In this document: piece by piece, positions 33,229 to 43,717 of the stretch
Layout of the letters: every line of letters starts with the position of its first letter
Numbering within the stretch: the stretch's first letter is position 1
Assembly (NCBI RefSeq): GCF_000744105.1
Contig: NZ_JQLH01000001.1
Location: forward strand, 3,857,001 to 3,921,000
Direction of reading: 5' to 3'
DNA length: 64,000 nucleotides
Origin: Maribacter forsetii DSM 18668
GTDB lineage: Bacteria; Bacteroidota; Bacteroidia; Flavobacteriales; Flavobacteriaceae
Made by a program: the position numbers and the translations under genes
Notes under the pieces: model-generated
The model's database searches: none
The model's input: only the letters and a program-made list of their open reading frames with translations
What the model was told of the DNA's origin: nothing

Positions 33229-36200
33229 TTATTCTGCTTTCAATAACTCCCAAAAAGCTTTATCCTTTATTAAAATAGGTGATGAACCAGCTAGATTAAC
33301 AATACTCTGGTGCTTTTCTAATCCTTTAATTGTTTTTATTAAATTATCTCTTTGATCTCTAGACTCTATAGAGAAAAGAGATTCTACTTCTTTAGTTTTA
33401 ATTTCACTTACTCTATGTATTACCCAGGTTAAAATATAGTTAGAGTAGTCGTTTTCACTAGTTGAGAAGTGGTTTAAGAACTGTGTAGACAATACCGTAC
33501 CAACACCAAACTCTCTACCCTCTTTTAAGATCTTCTTTATAGAATTAAAGTTTTTACTTAAAAAGTTATCCGCTTCATCCACTAAAATCATCTTTTTAAT
33601 CTGCCTTTTGCCATCTTTTATAATACTATGCCCATGTGTTTGCATTTGCGTGTAAAAAGCATCTAAGGTAATTGCTACAATTAAATTCTGTATAGATTCA
33701 TCATAACCAGATAGATTAATTACAGTAACACCTTCCACCAAATCATACAACGATTTTGTTTTTGATACATCTGGTTCAAAAATCTCAAAATCTTGTAAAT
33801 TAGAAATAGCAGCATATAAGCTGTCCTGTGCTACTTTTTCGTCTTGCATATAAATATCACAAACATCACCTACGGTAGGCGGAGGTAACGTCCAAGAATT
33901 CCTTTTAGCCTTATAAATCCCTTTAGCTTCATATGCTTCTATAATAGCATCTCGTAATTTTTGTTTTTGAACATTTCCTAAATTAAATGCATTAGAAATT
34001 GTTTCTTTAATATCATTAGCGGTATGTAAAGGTAGCATTGGTTTAGATTGCTCTGTAGCATCTAATGCTAATGGATTATATGGTAAATGGAAAGGATTAT
34101 ACACTTTAGCTGAAGTCGCATTCACAAAATCATCTTTTATATAGTCTCCTTTATAATCGAAAATTAAAACCCCTAGTTTATCTGGACCAATATTCTTATC
34201 TTGATTGGAAACTAATTGAGATATTAATGACTTTGTAAATTGTGTTTTACCAGTACCCATAGTACCAATAATACCAGTATTGGTATGCATTACTTTATCG
34301 GTATTATTAGGCTCCCAAATAACTTGTTTAGAATCATCCTTTAACTCAGAACCAAATAAAACTTTAATGCCTTCTTTTATTTTTGAAGGGATTTCTTCGA
34401 CACTTTTAGAATGTATTTTAATTTTATCATTTGCTTCTTCTGGTTGATTTAAAATCTCTTCAACAGGTTGACTTTCTTCAGCATTATTAAGGAATCTATT
34501 GATAAGAAGATTCTTTTTTTCGATTCCAGTTTCTTTCTTATGAAATAACTCAATTAAATCTTCTATAGATTTAACTAAAAAGTTATACCCGTCTTCTTCA
34601 AATAATCTAGAAAGCACATAGTCTTCATTAATTTCTATTCTTCGTTGTAATGATTCCTTACCAAAATGAATTACACCAAAAGAACCATATTTTGAATCTA
34701 ACTCTTTAGATATAATAAAATTGTTATTCATTAAATCGTATCTAAAATCATCTATAACATGATTCCAATTTTGTACTTCCCAAATGTTATACAACTTCAT
34801 TTTTTCAGCACTAGTCAATGCTATTTTTGCGAAAAAATTACGATAGAACTCACCAAGAAATCCTGCCTTTAAAACATGCTCACGTATAAGTTTAGCGGTA
34901 CGTCTACCTTGTTCAATTCCTTTTCTAATAAGATTGCTCCCTCCTATTTTCAATTCGATAGGATATAAATGCATTTGCAAAACCCCGTTCTCTCTTCTTT
35001 CAAGACCTATCATCAACAAGTCGTCACTGAAGGAGCTTTCTTTTGTTCTTAGATTTTTGGTGGAGAAAAGTCCGTCTTGCATATTAAGTCCTGCACTACC
35101 AGAAACACGTAGAATCTCCTCTAAAGAAACAGGAACCCAAATTATATTTGGGGTGTAAAGAAAAGTTAAGGCCAACTTAATGCCAGATAGCAAACTAATT
35201 TTTTCCCGAGGGAATTGACTGTCTTGCCTAATAAGTTTTAGTAGCCAGTCACCATTTATAGCATTAAAAAAGTTAATGACCTTAATGGTATCTGTACTAG
35301 TATTGTATTCAACTTTATTCTTTGTTAAAAATTCAGCTACAATATTAGCATATTGGCTAGTCTTTCTTGAAACAGTAATAGAATCATAACCACTTGAATT
35401 ATTAAATTGGTCGCTGTAATGAATTATCACTAAATCATCTTCTTCTTGAAAGAAGTCTAAATCTACTTTTGGATCAATAAACGTAACCCATTGCGAGTTT
35501 ATATATAAATTTTCGAGTTTTTCCTTAACTTGAAAATTGATTGTAGTACAAATAGCTTTGTCTACTTCATAATTATCTTCGTTTGCAACAACATTCATTG
35601 CTGAATTATAAAGGCAAACAAGTTTAATTAAAGTTGACTTATCTGAAGGCAAATCTTTAGAACCAAAACCTGATTTATAAATTTCTGCAATTGGCGTCGA
35701 AGGGATATCAGCCATTAATCCATTTAGAGATAAACCTGACTTAACTTGAGAAGGTTTATTAGATGAACTACCCGATTTTACCCGGTTAAACTGATAAAAA
35801 GTGATATGCGAATATTCGTATTTTTCATTTGATTTAGGAATTGGCTTACTGTAAAAATTAACTTTTTCCAAGAAGATATTTAATAAATCTTCTTTTTCAA
35901 AATTACTTGTCTTTAGATTAATTTTAAGTCGACTTTCAATATCCTCAACATTATTAAAATAAGATAATTCTTCAAACTTTGAAACTAACTGATCTGAACC
36001 GTAAATATTAATATCAATAGTCAAAAGATCAGATGGTCTACTAGATAAATGTTTATTTAAATATCTTTTATAATACTCAAATAAACCTTGAACAACCTCT
36101 TCACAATCTCCTAAGTTGACAACATTTAATTTGATAGGAGAATACTTAGATTGAGAAAATAGAAAATCGAAATTATATGTAAAGTTTTCTATTTTCGTAG

Positions 36201-38388
36201 TAACTAGTTTACTAACAAAATCTTTAGGAGCAGCTTGCTCTGAATCCTGCATTTTTGAGTAACTAATCCACTCTGGAGTATCAATCGAATCAATTTGGGT
36301 AAAAACTTTGTTTTTTTGTAATTCTATATAAGGAATTAGGTTTGATGGATTAAGTCTTTTTAATATTGCGTTATATATTTCCTCTTGTTTTAGCTGTCCA
36401 TTTAGGTTTAATTGATAAGCAATATTAATAGGATGTAAAGGCGAATATTTAATTAAACCGTCACTGTACTTTTCTTGAATTACACCAAGTAACACCAAAT
36501 CTTTTTCACTTTTTTGTAGCGGTCTATCTTCTTCAATTTTATTTAATTCTTCATAATAAACATCAACATATTCTTCGGCAAGTTCCTTTAATTCATCTTT
36601 AAGAAACATTAGACTAGGTAGTGACTTTTCTTTAAGATAATAATCTCTTAAATTATTAAAAGATTTTTTTAATCTATCACTTATTTCTAGAGAGATGCTA
36701 TGCAATTGTTTGCCTGAGAGCTCTTCCCATGAAAACCCATTACTATCAATAATTTGTTTTTCTAAAAGCAAATTATTCCTAAAAGCCCCCTTTACATGAT
36801 ATTCATTATTTTTAAAAGCCAATTTTAGACTGTCTTCATTAAGAATAAATTTATAGTGGCTTTCAAATTGTCTTTTATTTTTCCAAACATCAATTCCCAT
36901 AATTGGCTTAGGAGGATCAGATTCTGGCTTTATATTAACAACTAGGCTAAACTTTTCTAGGTTCAAACAAAAACTGATAATGTTATCTTCTGAAAGATTC
37001 TCATAATCAATTTTTAATTTTAATTCTGTATTATCATTTATAGTATGTTCACTATCTGCAAGAAGTGTAGTTTCAAATTTTGAATCACTTCCTATATTGA
37101 ATGACAGAAACTCATCATTATCTTCCGCTATAATTAATGCTCCTTCTTTAGATATTAAATAATTGTTTTCAAATTTATTTAATAGTAGTTCAGAGTATGG
37201 CAAGCAAAGAATTTTAAATCTATATGTTTTCTTTGTTTCCTTGTCTTTGTATAAAATTTCAGTAAATAATTCATCTGAATTGTATCCGTCAATTTTTACT
37301 TTTAAACTATTACCACTACTCAAAACAGAAGTTAAATCTTTATTATTTTGAACTGATATACCTGCTGTTTTTGTAGGTTGGTCACATTTCAATTCAAAAT
37401 TTACAGGAAACTCTTCTGACGGATTAAAAATGATAATATTTTTTGTTCTTTTTTTTGAAACAGTATCACCCTCAGGTCTGCACCAAATTTTAACAAATGC
37501 ATCATCATTAATATTGTCATCGAATTTAGGCGCTACTCTTTTCTTTTTAGCGTCAATCCATCTTTCAATTTCTGGATATTCAAAATCACTCCATTTATCA
37601 GCTTTAAGTATTTTCTGCTTACCCGTTTCTGAAACTAAACGCTCCAACTCAATTTCCGGATGACCTTGTAAAAAAATATTTTCTAAATTTTCATATAATT
37701 CAAAAGTGGAGCTTAAAATTGTTTTTATTTTTTTAGTATCCGAAATTGTTTCCAATTCAGAATTCTTAAACAACCCTAATTTGGAAAAATCCTCGTCATG
37801 AATTTTACCTTTAGACATTGTGATTATTACACCAGAATAATCAAAAATTGTATTATTATCTTCTACGACACTATTGGTTTTGCGGTCAAGAACTTCCTTT
37901 AATGTTATTTTCTCATGCTTATTTAAAGATGTACTACTGTCAATATCATAAATAATTTTTTGTTTAAAATTCTTATAATACAAAGGCATTCCCTCTTTTA
38001 GTAAACTTCCAGAGCCTCCAATCAAACTGTCTAATTTCCCACTAAACAATATTAAAATAGCAGTATCTTTAAATGCGCCTTTTTGTTCCGCTACTTGATT
38101 ACGAAGCATTGTAAAGTAATCTTCCGATGCATTTGTGCTAGACGAAACAATTACTTTAGTTTCACCTACTTCTATATAAAAAGTTTCATATAGCCCATTG
38201 CCATCGGGATGTGTATAATTAAAACTTATGACAGGTAAAGATGTTAGCTTAGAAAACGATTTGTAAATACCCTTTACATGATTGTCATTCTCTAGATAGA
38301 GATTAAACCTTTCGCCTGGTTTAATATTCTGTAACTCGAAATAATCGACTATAAGCGCCGTTATATATTTATATAATTGATTTGACAT
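33229..38388 (-). CDS. dptH: DptH, large HerA/FtsK-like ATPase of phosphorothioate-dependent restriction
   Basis: A roughly 1719-residue protein. I start it at MSNQLYKY (38388), which is how the family begins; the reading frame extends upstream to 38475 but that overlaps dptG by 107 bp. Most of the length is helical/beta with no motif I can read. The C-terminal ATPase carries Walker A GTMGTGKTQF (about 1375-1385), FDYKGDY and Walker B MILVDEADNF (about 1600-1610). DptFGH (DndFGH) cleaves DNA lacking phosphorothioate, giving restriction. The 20-bp overlap with dptG couples translation. Confidence 0.92.
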   Translation of the reverse strand: MSNQLYKYITALIVDYFELQNIKPGERFNLYLENDNHVKGIYKSFSKLTSLPVISFNYTHPDGNGLYETFYIEVGETKVIVSSSTNASEDYFTMLRNQVAEQKGAFKDTAILILFSGKLDSLIGGSGSLLKEGMPLYYKNFKQKIIYDIDSSTSLNKHEKITLKEVLDRKTNSVVEDNNTIFDYSGVIITMSKGKIHDEDFSKLGLFKNSELETISDTKKIKTILSSTFELYENLENIFLQGHPEIELERLVSETGKQKILKADKWSDFEYPEIERWIDAKKKRVAPKFDDNINDDAFVKIWCRPEGDTVSKKRTKNIIIFNPSEEFPVNFELKCDQPTKTAGISVQNNKDLTSVLSSGNSLKVKIDGYNSDELFTEILYKDKETKKTYRFKILCLPYSELLLNKFENNYLISKEGALIIAEDNDEFLSFNIGSDSKFETTLLADSEHTINDNTELKLKIDYENLSEDNIISFCLNLEKFSLVVNIKPESDPPKPIMGIDVWKNKRQFESHYKFILNEDSLKLAFKNNEYHVKGAFRNNLLLEKQIIDSNGFSWEELSGKQLHSISLEISDRLKKSFNNLRDYYLKEKSLPSLMFLKDELKELAEEYVDVYYEELNKIEEDRPLQKSEKDLVLLGVIQEKYSDGLIKYSPLHPINIAYQLNLNGQLKQEEIYNAILKRLNPSNLIPYIELQKNKVFTQIDSIDTPEWISYSKMQDSEQAAPKDFVSKLVTTKIENFTYNFDFLFSQSKYSPIKLNVVNLGDCEEVVQGLFEYYKRYLNKHLSSRPSDLLTIDINIYGSDQLVSKFEELSYFNNVEDIESRLKINLKTSNFEKEDLLNIFLEKVNFYSKPIPKSNEKYEYSHITFYQFNRVKSGSSSNKPSQVKSGLSLNGLMADIPSTPIAEIYKSGFGSKDLPSDKSTLIKLVCLYNSAMNVVANEDNYEVDKAICTTINFQVKEKLENLYINSQWVTFIDPKVDLDFFQEEDDLVIIHYSDQFNNSSGYDSITVSRKTSQYANIVAEFLTKNKVEYNTSTDTIKVINFFNAINGDWLLKLIRQDSQFPREKISLLSGIKLALTFLYTPNIIWVPVSLEEILRVSGSAGLNMQDGLFSTKNLRTKESSFSDDLLMIGLERRENGVLQMHLYPIELKIGGSNLIRKGIEQGRRTAKLIREHVLKAGFLGEFYRNFFAKIALTSAEKMKLYNIWEVQNWNHVIDDFRYDLMNNNFIISKELDSKYGSFGVIHFGKESLQRRIEINEDYVLSRLFEEDGYNFLVKSIEDLIELFHKKETGIEKKNLLINRFLNNAEESQPVEEILNQPEEANDKIKIHSKSVEEIPSKIKEGIKVLFGSELKDDSKQVIWEPNNTDKVMHTNTGIIGTMGTGKTQFTKSLISQLVSNQDKNIGPDKLGVLIFDYKGDYIKDDFVNATSAKVYNPFHLPYNPLALDATEQSKPMLPLHTANDIKETISNAFNLGNVQKQKLRDAIIEAYEAKGIYKAKRNSWTLPPPTVGDVCDIYMQDEKVAQDSLYAAISNLQDFEIFEPDVSKTKSLYDLVEGVTVINLSGYDESIQNLIVAITLDAFYTQMQTHGHSIIKDGKRQIKKMILVDEADNFLSKNFNSIKKILKEGREFGVGTVLSTQFLNHFSTSENDYSNYILTWVIHRVSEIKTKEVESLFSIESRDQRDNLIKTIKGLEKHQSIVNLAGSSPILIKDKAFWELLKAE

Positions 38389-39850
38389 ATTGTGCATCTC
38401 CGCTATCGCTTTTTTTCTCAAGTAAATTGATTCGTTCAAATAGTTTAACAATTTCAACTTTTGATGTTTCATCAAAAGAAAGACCCCTTTCTTCTAGCTT
38501 ACTCCACAAAGATTTAAGTCTAATTTTATCTTTATCCTCAATACAAATTTTAGTAAAGAAGAGTAACGTCTCTTGACTTATTGATGTAGTGTAACCTAAC
38601 CTTCCCCTAAATTTTGTGTAATTTGATTTAAAAAATTCAATTAGCCAGTTTGAATAATCACTATATGGTTTTTCTCGTTGTGAATTTCTAAACTGATAAT
38701 CAATTCTATAAAAGAGGGAATAGATTTCTATTTGTATTTCGTTATTAAATTTTTTCGTAGATAATCTCTTAGAAAGAGAGCTTTCACAATCTTTCCAGTT
38801 TTTCCCCATTTTGAATGGGCTTTTTAAAGATTCAATTTGTGGTTGATAGAATTCTGATAATTCTTTTACTTTTAAAACAAATTCTTTTGCCTTATCCTCT
38901 GATAAACCTTCATACGAGCCTACGATAGTATCATAATCCCCTATTTTTTTATCATTTATAGAAATATAATTTAATAGCTCTAAGGTGTTAGCATGTGAAA
39001 ATAAATTTTCTAAATCTAATAAGGTATGCTTCCATCCAAAATTGAAGGACCGTCTAGTTTCTGACAAGGTTTCCCAATCCATTGAAAAACAGATAGGCTT
39101 TATTTCTTTAGTTCCTCCAAACTTATTTAAGTTAATAGCCGTTTGGCTTAAATAGAAAAAATAATAATATTTAAATAAATCCTCAATATGTTCTAAAAAC
39201 AAGTCTTCCCGATTAGATAAAACATTAAAATCGTTTAAAAAAAGTTCAGTAATCTCGTCAAAAACATTCGTGTATTTTATGTTCGATTTTACTTTTGACT
39301 TATCTTCTAATTCAGGTAAACAATCTATTATTAATTTATAAAAAAGGTTGTCATTTTCAGATCTTACAAGGTCTTTATTACTAAGGATTTTCGTATTTAA
39401 AAAGATGTCATAAAAAAATTTGCTTGTTTCCTTTAGAATGGCATGCTCATTTATAAAATTCATATAAGAAAGCATTTTTTTATTAAACTTTATAAGATCA
39501 CCATCTTCTTCAAAAAATAAATTAATTATAACCTCCTTAAAATCTTCTGGATGTTCAGTATCAACTTTATTAACAGCTTCTTTGAGAATGTGTTTTTTAA
39601 GTTTTGTTTTAAAAGAACTATCATTATCTTTTGTTAGCTCTTTACTGAACTGCTTATCATTTGACATCCTAAAGCACTCCCCTACAACACCTTGAAACAC
39701 CTTAAAATCTGACTTACAATTTTTATTATATTTAGTATTAAATGGCAAGAATTTTAATTTACTCCCTGTTATATGACTAAATTTACCGCCTTTAAAATAC
39801 AACTTATCAAGCCCCTCTTCACCCTCTTTATTTAGTTTAATATTTTTCAT
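38369..39850 (-). CDS. dptG: DptG, restriction subunit of the Dnd-Dpt system
   Basis: A 493-residue soluble, Lys/Glu-rich, mainly helical protein in the DptG position. The N-terminal segment LKFLPFNTKYNKN followed by VVGECFRM fits the family. No catalytic motif is visible, as expected, since DptG lacks a recognisable enzyme domain. It overlaps dptF by 4 bp and dptH by about 20 bp, giving a coupled dptF-G-H unit. Assignment leans on synteny and size. Confidence 0.88.
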   Translation of the reverse strand: MKNIKLNKEGEEGLDKLYFKGGKFSHITGSKLKFLPFNTKYNKNCKSDFKVFQGVVGECFRMSNDKQFSKELTKDNDSSFKTKLKKHILKEAVNKVDTEHPEDFKEVIINLFFEEDGDLIKFNKKMLSYMNFINEHAILKETSKFFYDIFLNTKILSNKDLVRSENDNLFYKLIIDCLPELEDKSKVKSNIKYTNVFDEITELFLNDFNVLSNREDLFLEHIEDLFKYYYFFYLSQTAINLNKFGGTKEIKPICFSMDWETLSETRRSFNFGWKHTLLDLENLFSHANTLELLNYISINDKKIGDYDTIVGSYEGLSEDKAKEFVLKVKELSEFYQPQIESLKSPFKMGKNWKDCESSLSKRLSTKKFNNEIQIEIYSLFYRIDYQFRNSQREKPYSDYSNWLIEFFKSNYTKFRGRLGYTTSISQETLLFFTKICIEDKDKIRLKSLWSKLEERGLSFDETSKVEIVKLFERINLLEKKSDSGDAQYVKSII

Positions 39851-41589
39851 AATAATTGAAATTTATACCCTCCGAAACTATCAACTGACAAAGCATAATC
39901 AGCAGGTTTTCCAATGTTAACTTCATCTATTTCGAGCATAGAATTAGAATCTCCATCGCCAATAAAATTGTTGATCAAACTAACAAAAGATATATTATTA
40001 TTATTATCCTTTTTATTTGGCCTATACCCCTTTAAAATTCGATTTAGCATTTCATAAAGTCTATAGTCAATATGCACTTTATATGGCATATCAGAATTTT
40101 TCAATTTAAAAGAGAGCGTAAACTCCTGGATAAATTTAGTTACAAGAGGATTATTGGTTTCTGGTTTTTCATCTAAAAAAGGCTTTGTAGAAAATTCTTT
40201 GAGAATCCTATATTTTAACTGATTTTTTCCAAGATTTACAACAACACGGTTATTCTTTTTTGGATCACCATTCCATCTTCTAGCTGATTCTTCCACTAGC
40301 TTGTAAACTTCCTTAATAGCGGTTTTTTTATTGTTATTAAAGTCATAAAGCAAGGACATAAATTCATAGTAATATGTATTACTTAGTTTATGGCTCCTTT
40401 CTGAACTCTGAAAATATTTTAAACGGATAAATAATTTTGTAATCTCTTCTCGAGATAGACTCTCTCTTGATATTTTGTCATTCAAGACTTCCAGCGTAGC
40501 TTTATTTATATTTTCTGTAAAAACATCTTTAGGATTATCTGAATTAATCAATAATATTAAAGTTGAATCTAAACCTTCATAGCGATGCCTGCAAGGATCT
40601 AATCTAGAGATGGCATTAAACAAGGAAGACAATTCTGGATGCTCAAAAAGATAATTAGGAATGATGTTCAAGAAAAAATCTGACTCTTTTTGCTTTTTTA
40701 GTTCTGAAGTATAAACCTCTAGATTATCCCAAGATAAGTTTATTGGTACAATCAGCTCAAAGAAAAAATTCAACAAAGAACGAACTGATACTATAAGTTT
40801 ATTTTTAACGATAGTTTGGATAATCAAATTTATTACTATATCACGATTCTCAACTTTCATTAAAAACTCGTAATTAAATTTTATTGGACACATTTCTGCG
40901 CATTCAAAATATTCCACATAGTTTTCATACGCCGCAAAAATTGGATTTTCTCGAATGTTAGCAACAATTCTTTCTAATAATGTAGATATTATTATAGACT
41001 TAGGTCCTTCAGATGATAAAGAGTACATGTGATAGTCTGTAAAGTTGACATGATGAAAATTACACTTTTTGTTATTTATTGTATGGCAAATAACATCGGC
41101 ATCTAAAATATTTTGTTCCTTAACATAATTAAATAATTGATTATAATCAGATTCATGGTCTTCTTGAAACTTACTGAGTGTTCCTAAGTTTATAGCTAGA
41201 ATTAATTTTGTTTTGGATGCTTTAATATTTATATCTTTAAAATCATCTAAAACTCTATTCAATGTATCGTTTGAAGTCTCTTTGGGATTGTGGGACTCTG
41301 TAGCATCATTGTGAATTTTAAAAACATCTATAAATTCCTTTAGTTCATTATTTAGATGTGATAATATATGTGATTTACCATCACCTACATTTCCACATAC
41401 CAAAATTAGTTCAGCCTTTGAAGATTTAGAACATTCTTTTATTTTTTCAGATAGATCCATCTCAACTTCGCGTTTGACATGAAGATATTCTTGAAAGTAA
41501 TCTAAGCTTGATGAATTTCCTTGTGCAACTGCATTTTTAGATGATTCTCTTAGCTTTTGAAGTTCAAAAAAGAACTCGTTGTTAAACAT
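39847..41589 (-). CDS. dptF: DptF, P-loop ATPase of phosphorothioate-dependent restriction
   Basis: A 580-residue ATPase. Walker A GNVGDGKSH covers residues 66-74, preceded by a hydrophobic strand, and a Walker B-like LILAINLGTL follows near 130-139. Length and architecture agree with DptF (DndF), the first of the three restriction subunits. It starts 47 bp downstream of a C-protein-like regulator gene on the same strand, which suggests joint transcription and timed expression. Confidence 0.9.
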   Translation of the reverse strand: MFNNEFFFELQKLRESSKNAVAQGNSSSLDYFQEYLHVKREVEMDLSEKIKECSKSSKAELILVCGNVGDGKSHILSHLNNELKEFIDVFKIHNDATESHNPKETSNDTLNRVLDDFKDINIKASKTKLILAINLGTLSKFQEDHESDYNQLFNYVKEQNILDADVICHTINNKKCNFHHVNFTDYHMYSLSSEGPKSIIISTLLERIVANIRENPIFAAYENYVEYFECAEMCPIKFNYEFLMKVENRDIVINLIIQTIVKNKLIVSVRSLLNFFFELIVPINLSWDNLEVYTSELKKQKESDFFLNIIPNYLFEHPELSSLFNAISRLDPCRHRYEGLDSTLILLINSDNPKDVFTENINKATLEVLNDKISRESLSREEITKLFIRLKYFQSSERSHKLSNTYYYEFMSLLYDFNNNKKTAIKEVYKLVEESARRWNGDPKKNNRVVVNLGKNQLKYRILKEFSTKPFLDEKPETNNPLVTKFIQEFTLSFKLKNSDMPYKVHIDYRLYEMLNRILKGYRPNKKDNNNNISFVSLINNFIGDGDSNSMLEIDEVNIGKPADYALSVDSFGGYKFQLL

Positions 41590-41635
41590 ACGCCTTTTGT
41601 TTTTTTAAAAGATTTTGTAATAGCCTATGACAATT

Positions 41636-41851
41636 TTATTTGAATAAATCCAGAACTGAAATATCCAACCCAATAGCAATTTTTTCAATATTTTTAAGTG
41701 TGATATTTTTCTCCGCTCTTTCAATCATTCCTATATAAGTCCTATGAAGGTCTGAACGAAATGCTAGTTCTTCTTGAGAAATACCCTTTTCTTTTCTGAA
41801 GGTTTTTACTTTATTTCCAAACGAGATTAAAATATCAATTGAAGGTTTCAT
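41636..41851 (-). CDS. Small XRE/Cro-type regulator, resembling R-M controller (C) proteins
   Basis: A 71-residue HTH protein. I start at MKPSID (41851) because the upstream extension would consist of a Cys/Leu-rich stretch lying over the operator repeats. The helix-turn-helix covers residues 20-50 (GISQEELAFRSDLHRTYIGM), with the ERAEKNITLKNIEKIAIGL continuation typical of controller proteins of restriction-modification systems. It sits just upstream of dptF, so it probably controls itself and the restriction genes. Two CTA-N4-TAG palindromes lie between its start and the presumed promoter. Confidence 0.88.
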   Translation of the reverse strand: MKPSIDILISFGNKVKTFRKEKGISQEELAFRSDLHRTYIGMIERAEKNITLKNIEKIAIGLDISVLDLFK

Positions 41852-41852
41852 T

Positions 41853-41915
41853 GCTAATTTTAGTATGCTTAAAAGTAGATTTGTTAAATCCCTACAACAA
41901 CATACTATAGTTAGC
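41853..41915 (-). promoter_or_regulatory. Twin operator upstream of the XRE-dptFGH unit
   Basis: GCTAATTTTAGTATG (41853-41867) and CATACTATAGTTAGC (41901-41915) are reverse complements at 13 of 15 positions, separated by 33 bp. Each contains a CTA-N4-TAG palindrome. The first abuts the XRE start codon (41849-41851). The layout fits two dimer sites for an autoregulatory controller protein. Confidence 0.65.
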
Positions 41916-42071
41916 ATTATTAAAAAATTAGTGACCAAATAATATATTCACACCTGTCTTTTGCAATTCAATAACTACTAAAAAAAACTTTTTTTCATAT
42001 GATTTAAAGTCATTAAAATAATCCTGTAATTTTAAACCAAGCAATTCGACTAAGAAGACCAAAACCTAATA

Positions 42072-42251
42072 ATGAATAGACAATCTAAATGGCTAACAAG
42101 TAAAGAGGTGAAAAAACATGTAAGTATTAAAAGTTGTGATTTAATGCATTATAGAATTGAAAATAAACTTGATTTCGAAAAAAAAGGAAATGCATATTTT
42201 TATTCTGAAACTAGTGTCGAAAAATTAAAAGATTCGCTCAACCTGAAATAG
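42072..42251 (+). CDS. Small excisionase/MerR-type HTH protein
   Basis: A 59-residue protein with a winged-helix HTH_17-type pattern: W-L-T-S-K-E-V-K-K-H-V at residues 7-17, then CDLMHYRIENKLDFEKKGNA and YFYSETSVEKLKDSL. This arrangement is common in Bacteroidota mobile elements as an excisionase-like or plasmid-associated regulator. It is divergent from the XRE gene with a 220-bp spacer. No integrase partner is present, so it may be a remnant of the event that brought in the island. Confidence 0.7.
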   Translation: MNRQSKWLTSKEVKKHVSIKSCDLMHYRIENKLDFEKKGNAYFYSETSVEKLKDSLNLK

Positions 42252-42380
42252 GTTATAAATTTTTAAATAATGTAGAGTATCCATACCTTTTTCTAACAAC
42301 CTCTTCCTTTTTGCAAAAAATTTAGGAGTTCAAAATAGCAGCTTATAAAATAGTTTTGCAATCAAACTCATTAGTTACTC

Positions 42381-43616
42381 TTAAACAATTAAATTACCCT
42401 CTAATGACTTTTTCATTTCCTTAATATCCTTAATAATATCTTCTGCAATAGCATTTGTTTTTTCATCTAATTTCTTTTCATCTGCAAGATCAAAAACAGC
42501 TTGTGTATTGAATGTTCTAAAATTTAATATTTCTTCTGTATATCTCCATCCCAACCACCATTGATTATTTGTATAGTTAGGGTTAATTTCAGCTACTATA
42601 TTCTTCAACTCATTAAATTCCGTAAGATTGGAAACTCCTCCTTCACCATTTTTTTCAACTGTGAATCCGAAATAAATATCCTCATGTAATTCTAAACCAA
42701 AATGAACACTTATACTATTCTGTTCATAAAGCTTTACCCAAAAACCAAAATTCACATCTTTATTTCTTGCTTGATTTTAGAAACTATTCACATTATCCCA
42801 AGTAACTTTTTTCTTTTCCAAGAACGTTAAACCCTCTGCATCTAGCTTTTCTTTTAAACTTTCCCAAAACGACCATTGAACTTGAACTTTTGCGTCATTT
42901 ATATTATCTGCTATCAAAGATGCTTGCTTCAATACTTCTGAAGATGATGCTATATACTCTTTTACTTCTTTATTCATTTTTGTTGTTCCTGTTTGCCCCG
43001 TTAATAATTGAATTAAATTTATGTAATGTGATATACCTTCACGTAATAGCGGTAACTCAACAGCTTCCTTTCTACAGCTCACTAACCAATCAATTATATC
43101 TTCTTTATATGAAATTCGTTTAAATTCCTCATCTATAATAAGTCCACTTGAACTATAATCTTCAGGCGTATCACCCCATAATGTTAGATATAGAATATTA
43201 TTAGGATTGAAATTAAAATATCTTAAAAGCTGATTATCTTGATCGCCCGCATAAATTTTATTCTCTATAGTAATACTTTGACCCTTATTATCTGAAATAA
43301 AAATATCTATGTAGCCACCAGAAGAATCTGTAATCTTACCAATATATTTTTCAACTTTAACAGTGGTAGACGAAGTATCTAATGATATACCCAACTGTTT
43401 TACAAAAAGTTTTAGAAATACATCTCCTTGACCATGCGAGCCATTACGATTTAATAACTCTGCTAAAAATTTGGAATGCAACCTGACTTCGTCTGAAGTA
43501 ACATTTATAACCTTAAAAATGTTAAAAGCCTCCCCTGACACTTTTTCAAGTTCTTCATATTTTTTATAAATTTCACCAATACTCTTTAATAATTCTTTAT
43601 ACGATATTTGATTCAT
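42381..43616 (-). pseudogene. PD-(D/E)XK nuclease-family gene interrupted by an in-frame TAA
   Basis: Two collinear reading segments on the minus strand (42777-43616 and 42381-42755) are in the same frame, separated by a single TAA at 42777-42779 and seven sense codons. Together they make about 411 residues, the usual size of PDDEXK_4-type proteins. The first part carries the nuclease core: GGYIDIFI (catalytic Asp near residue 105) and IENKIYAGDQDNQL (Glu-x-Lys). The second part carries the family C-terminal domain (YFGFTVEKNGEGG, NNQWWLGWRY). The stop follows TWDNVNSF. It is either a recent nonsense mutation, a sequencing error, or a read-through. Without the tail, the first 279 residues might still fold as the nuclease. 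Confidence 0.82.
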
Positions 43617-43717
43617 TAATTATGTAGTATTTTACTAATATAGCCTAGTCTAAATCATCCAAAACTCCTTTAATTTTAGGAGTCTTCGTGCAAATTATAA
43701 CTTTAGTAGAAATAGAG

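Noticed and set aside
38389..38475. Upstream extension of dptH
   Set aside because: It would overlap dptG by 107 bp; the MSNQ start at 38388 fits the family and gives a 20-bp overlap.
41852..41938. Upstream extension of the XRE regulator
   Set aside because: It covers the operator repeats and encodes a Cys/Leu-rich stretch unlike HTH proteins; the ATG at 41849-41851 gives the usual size.
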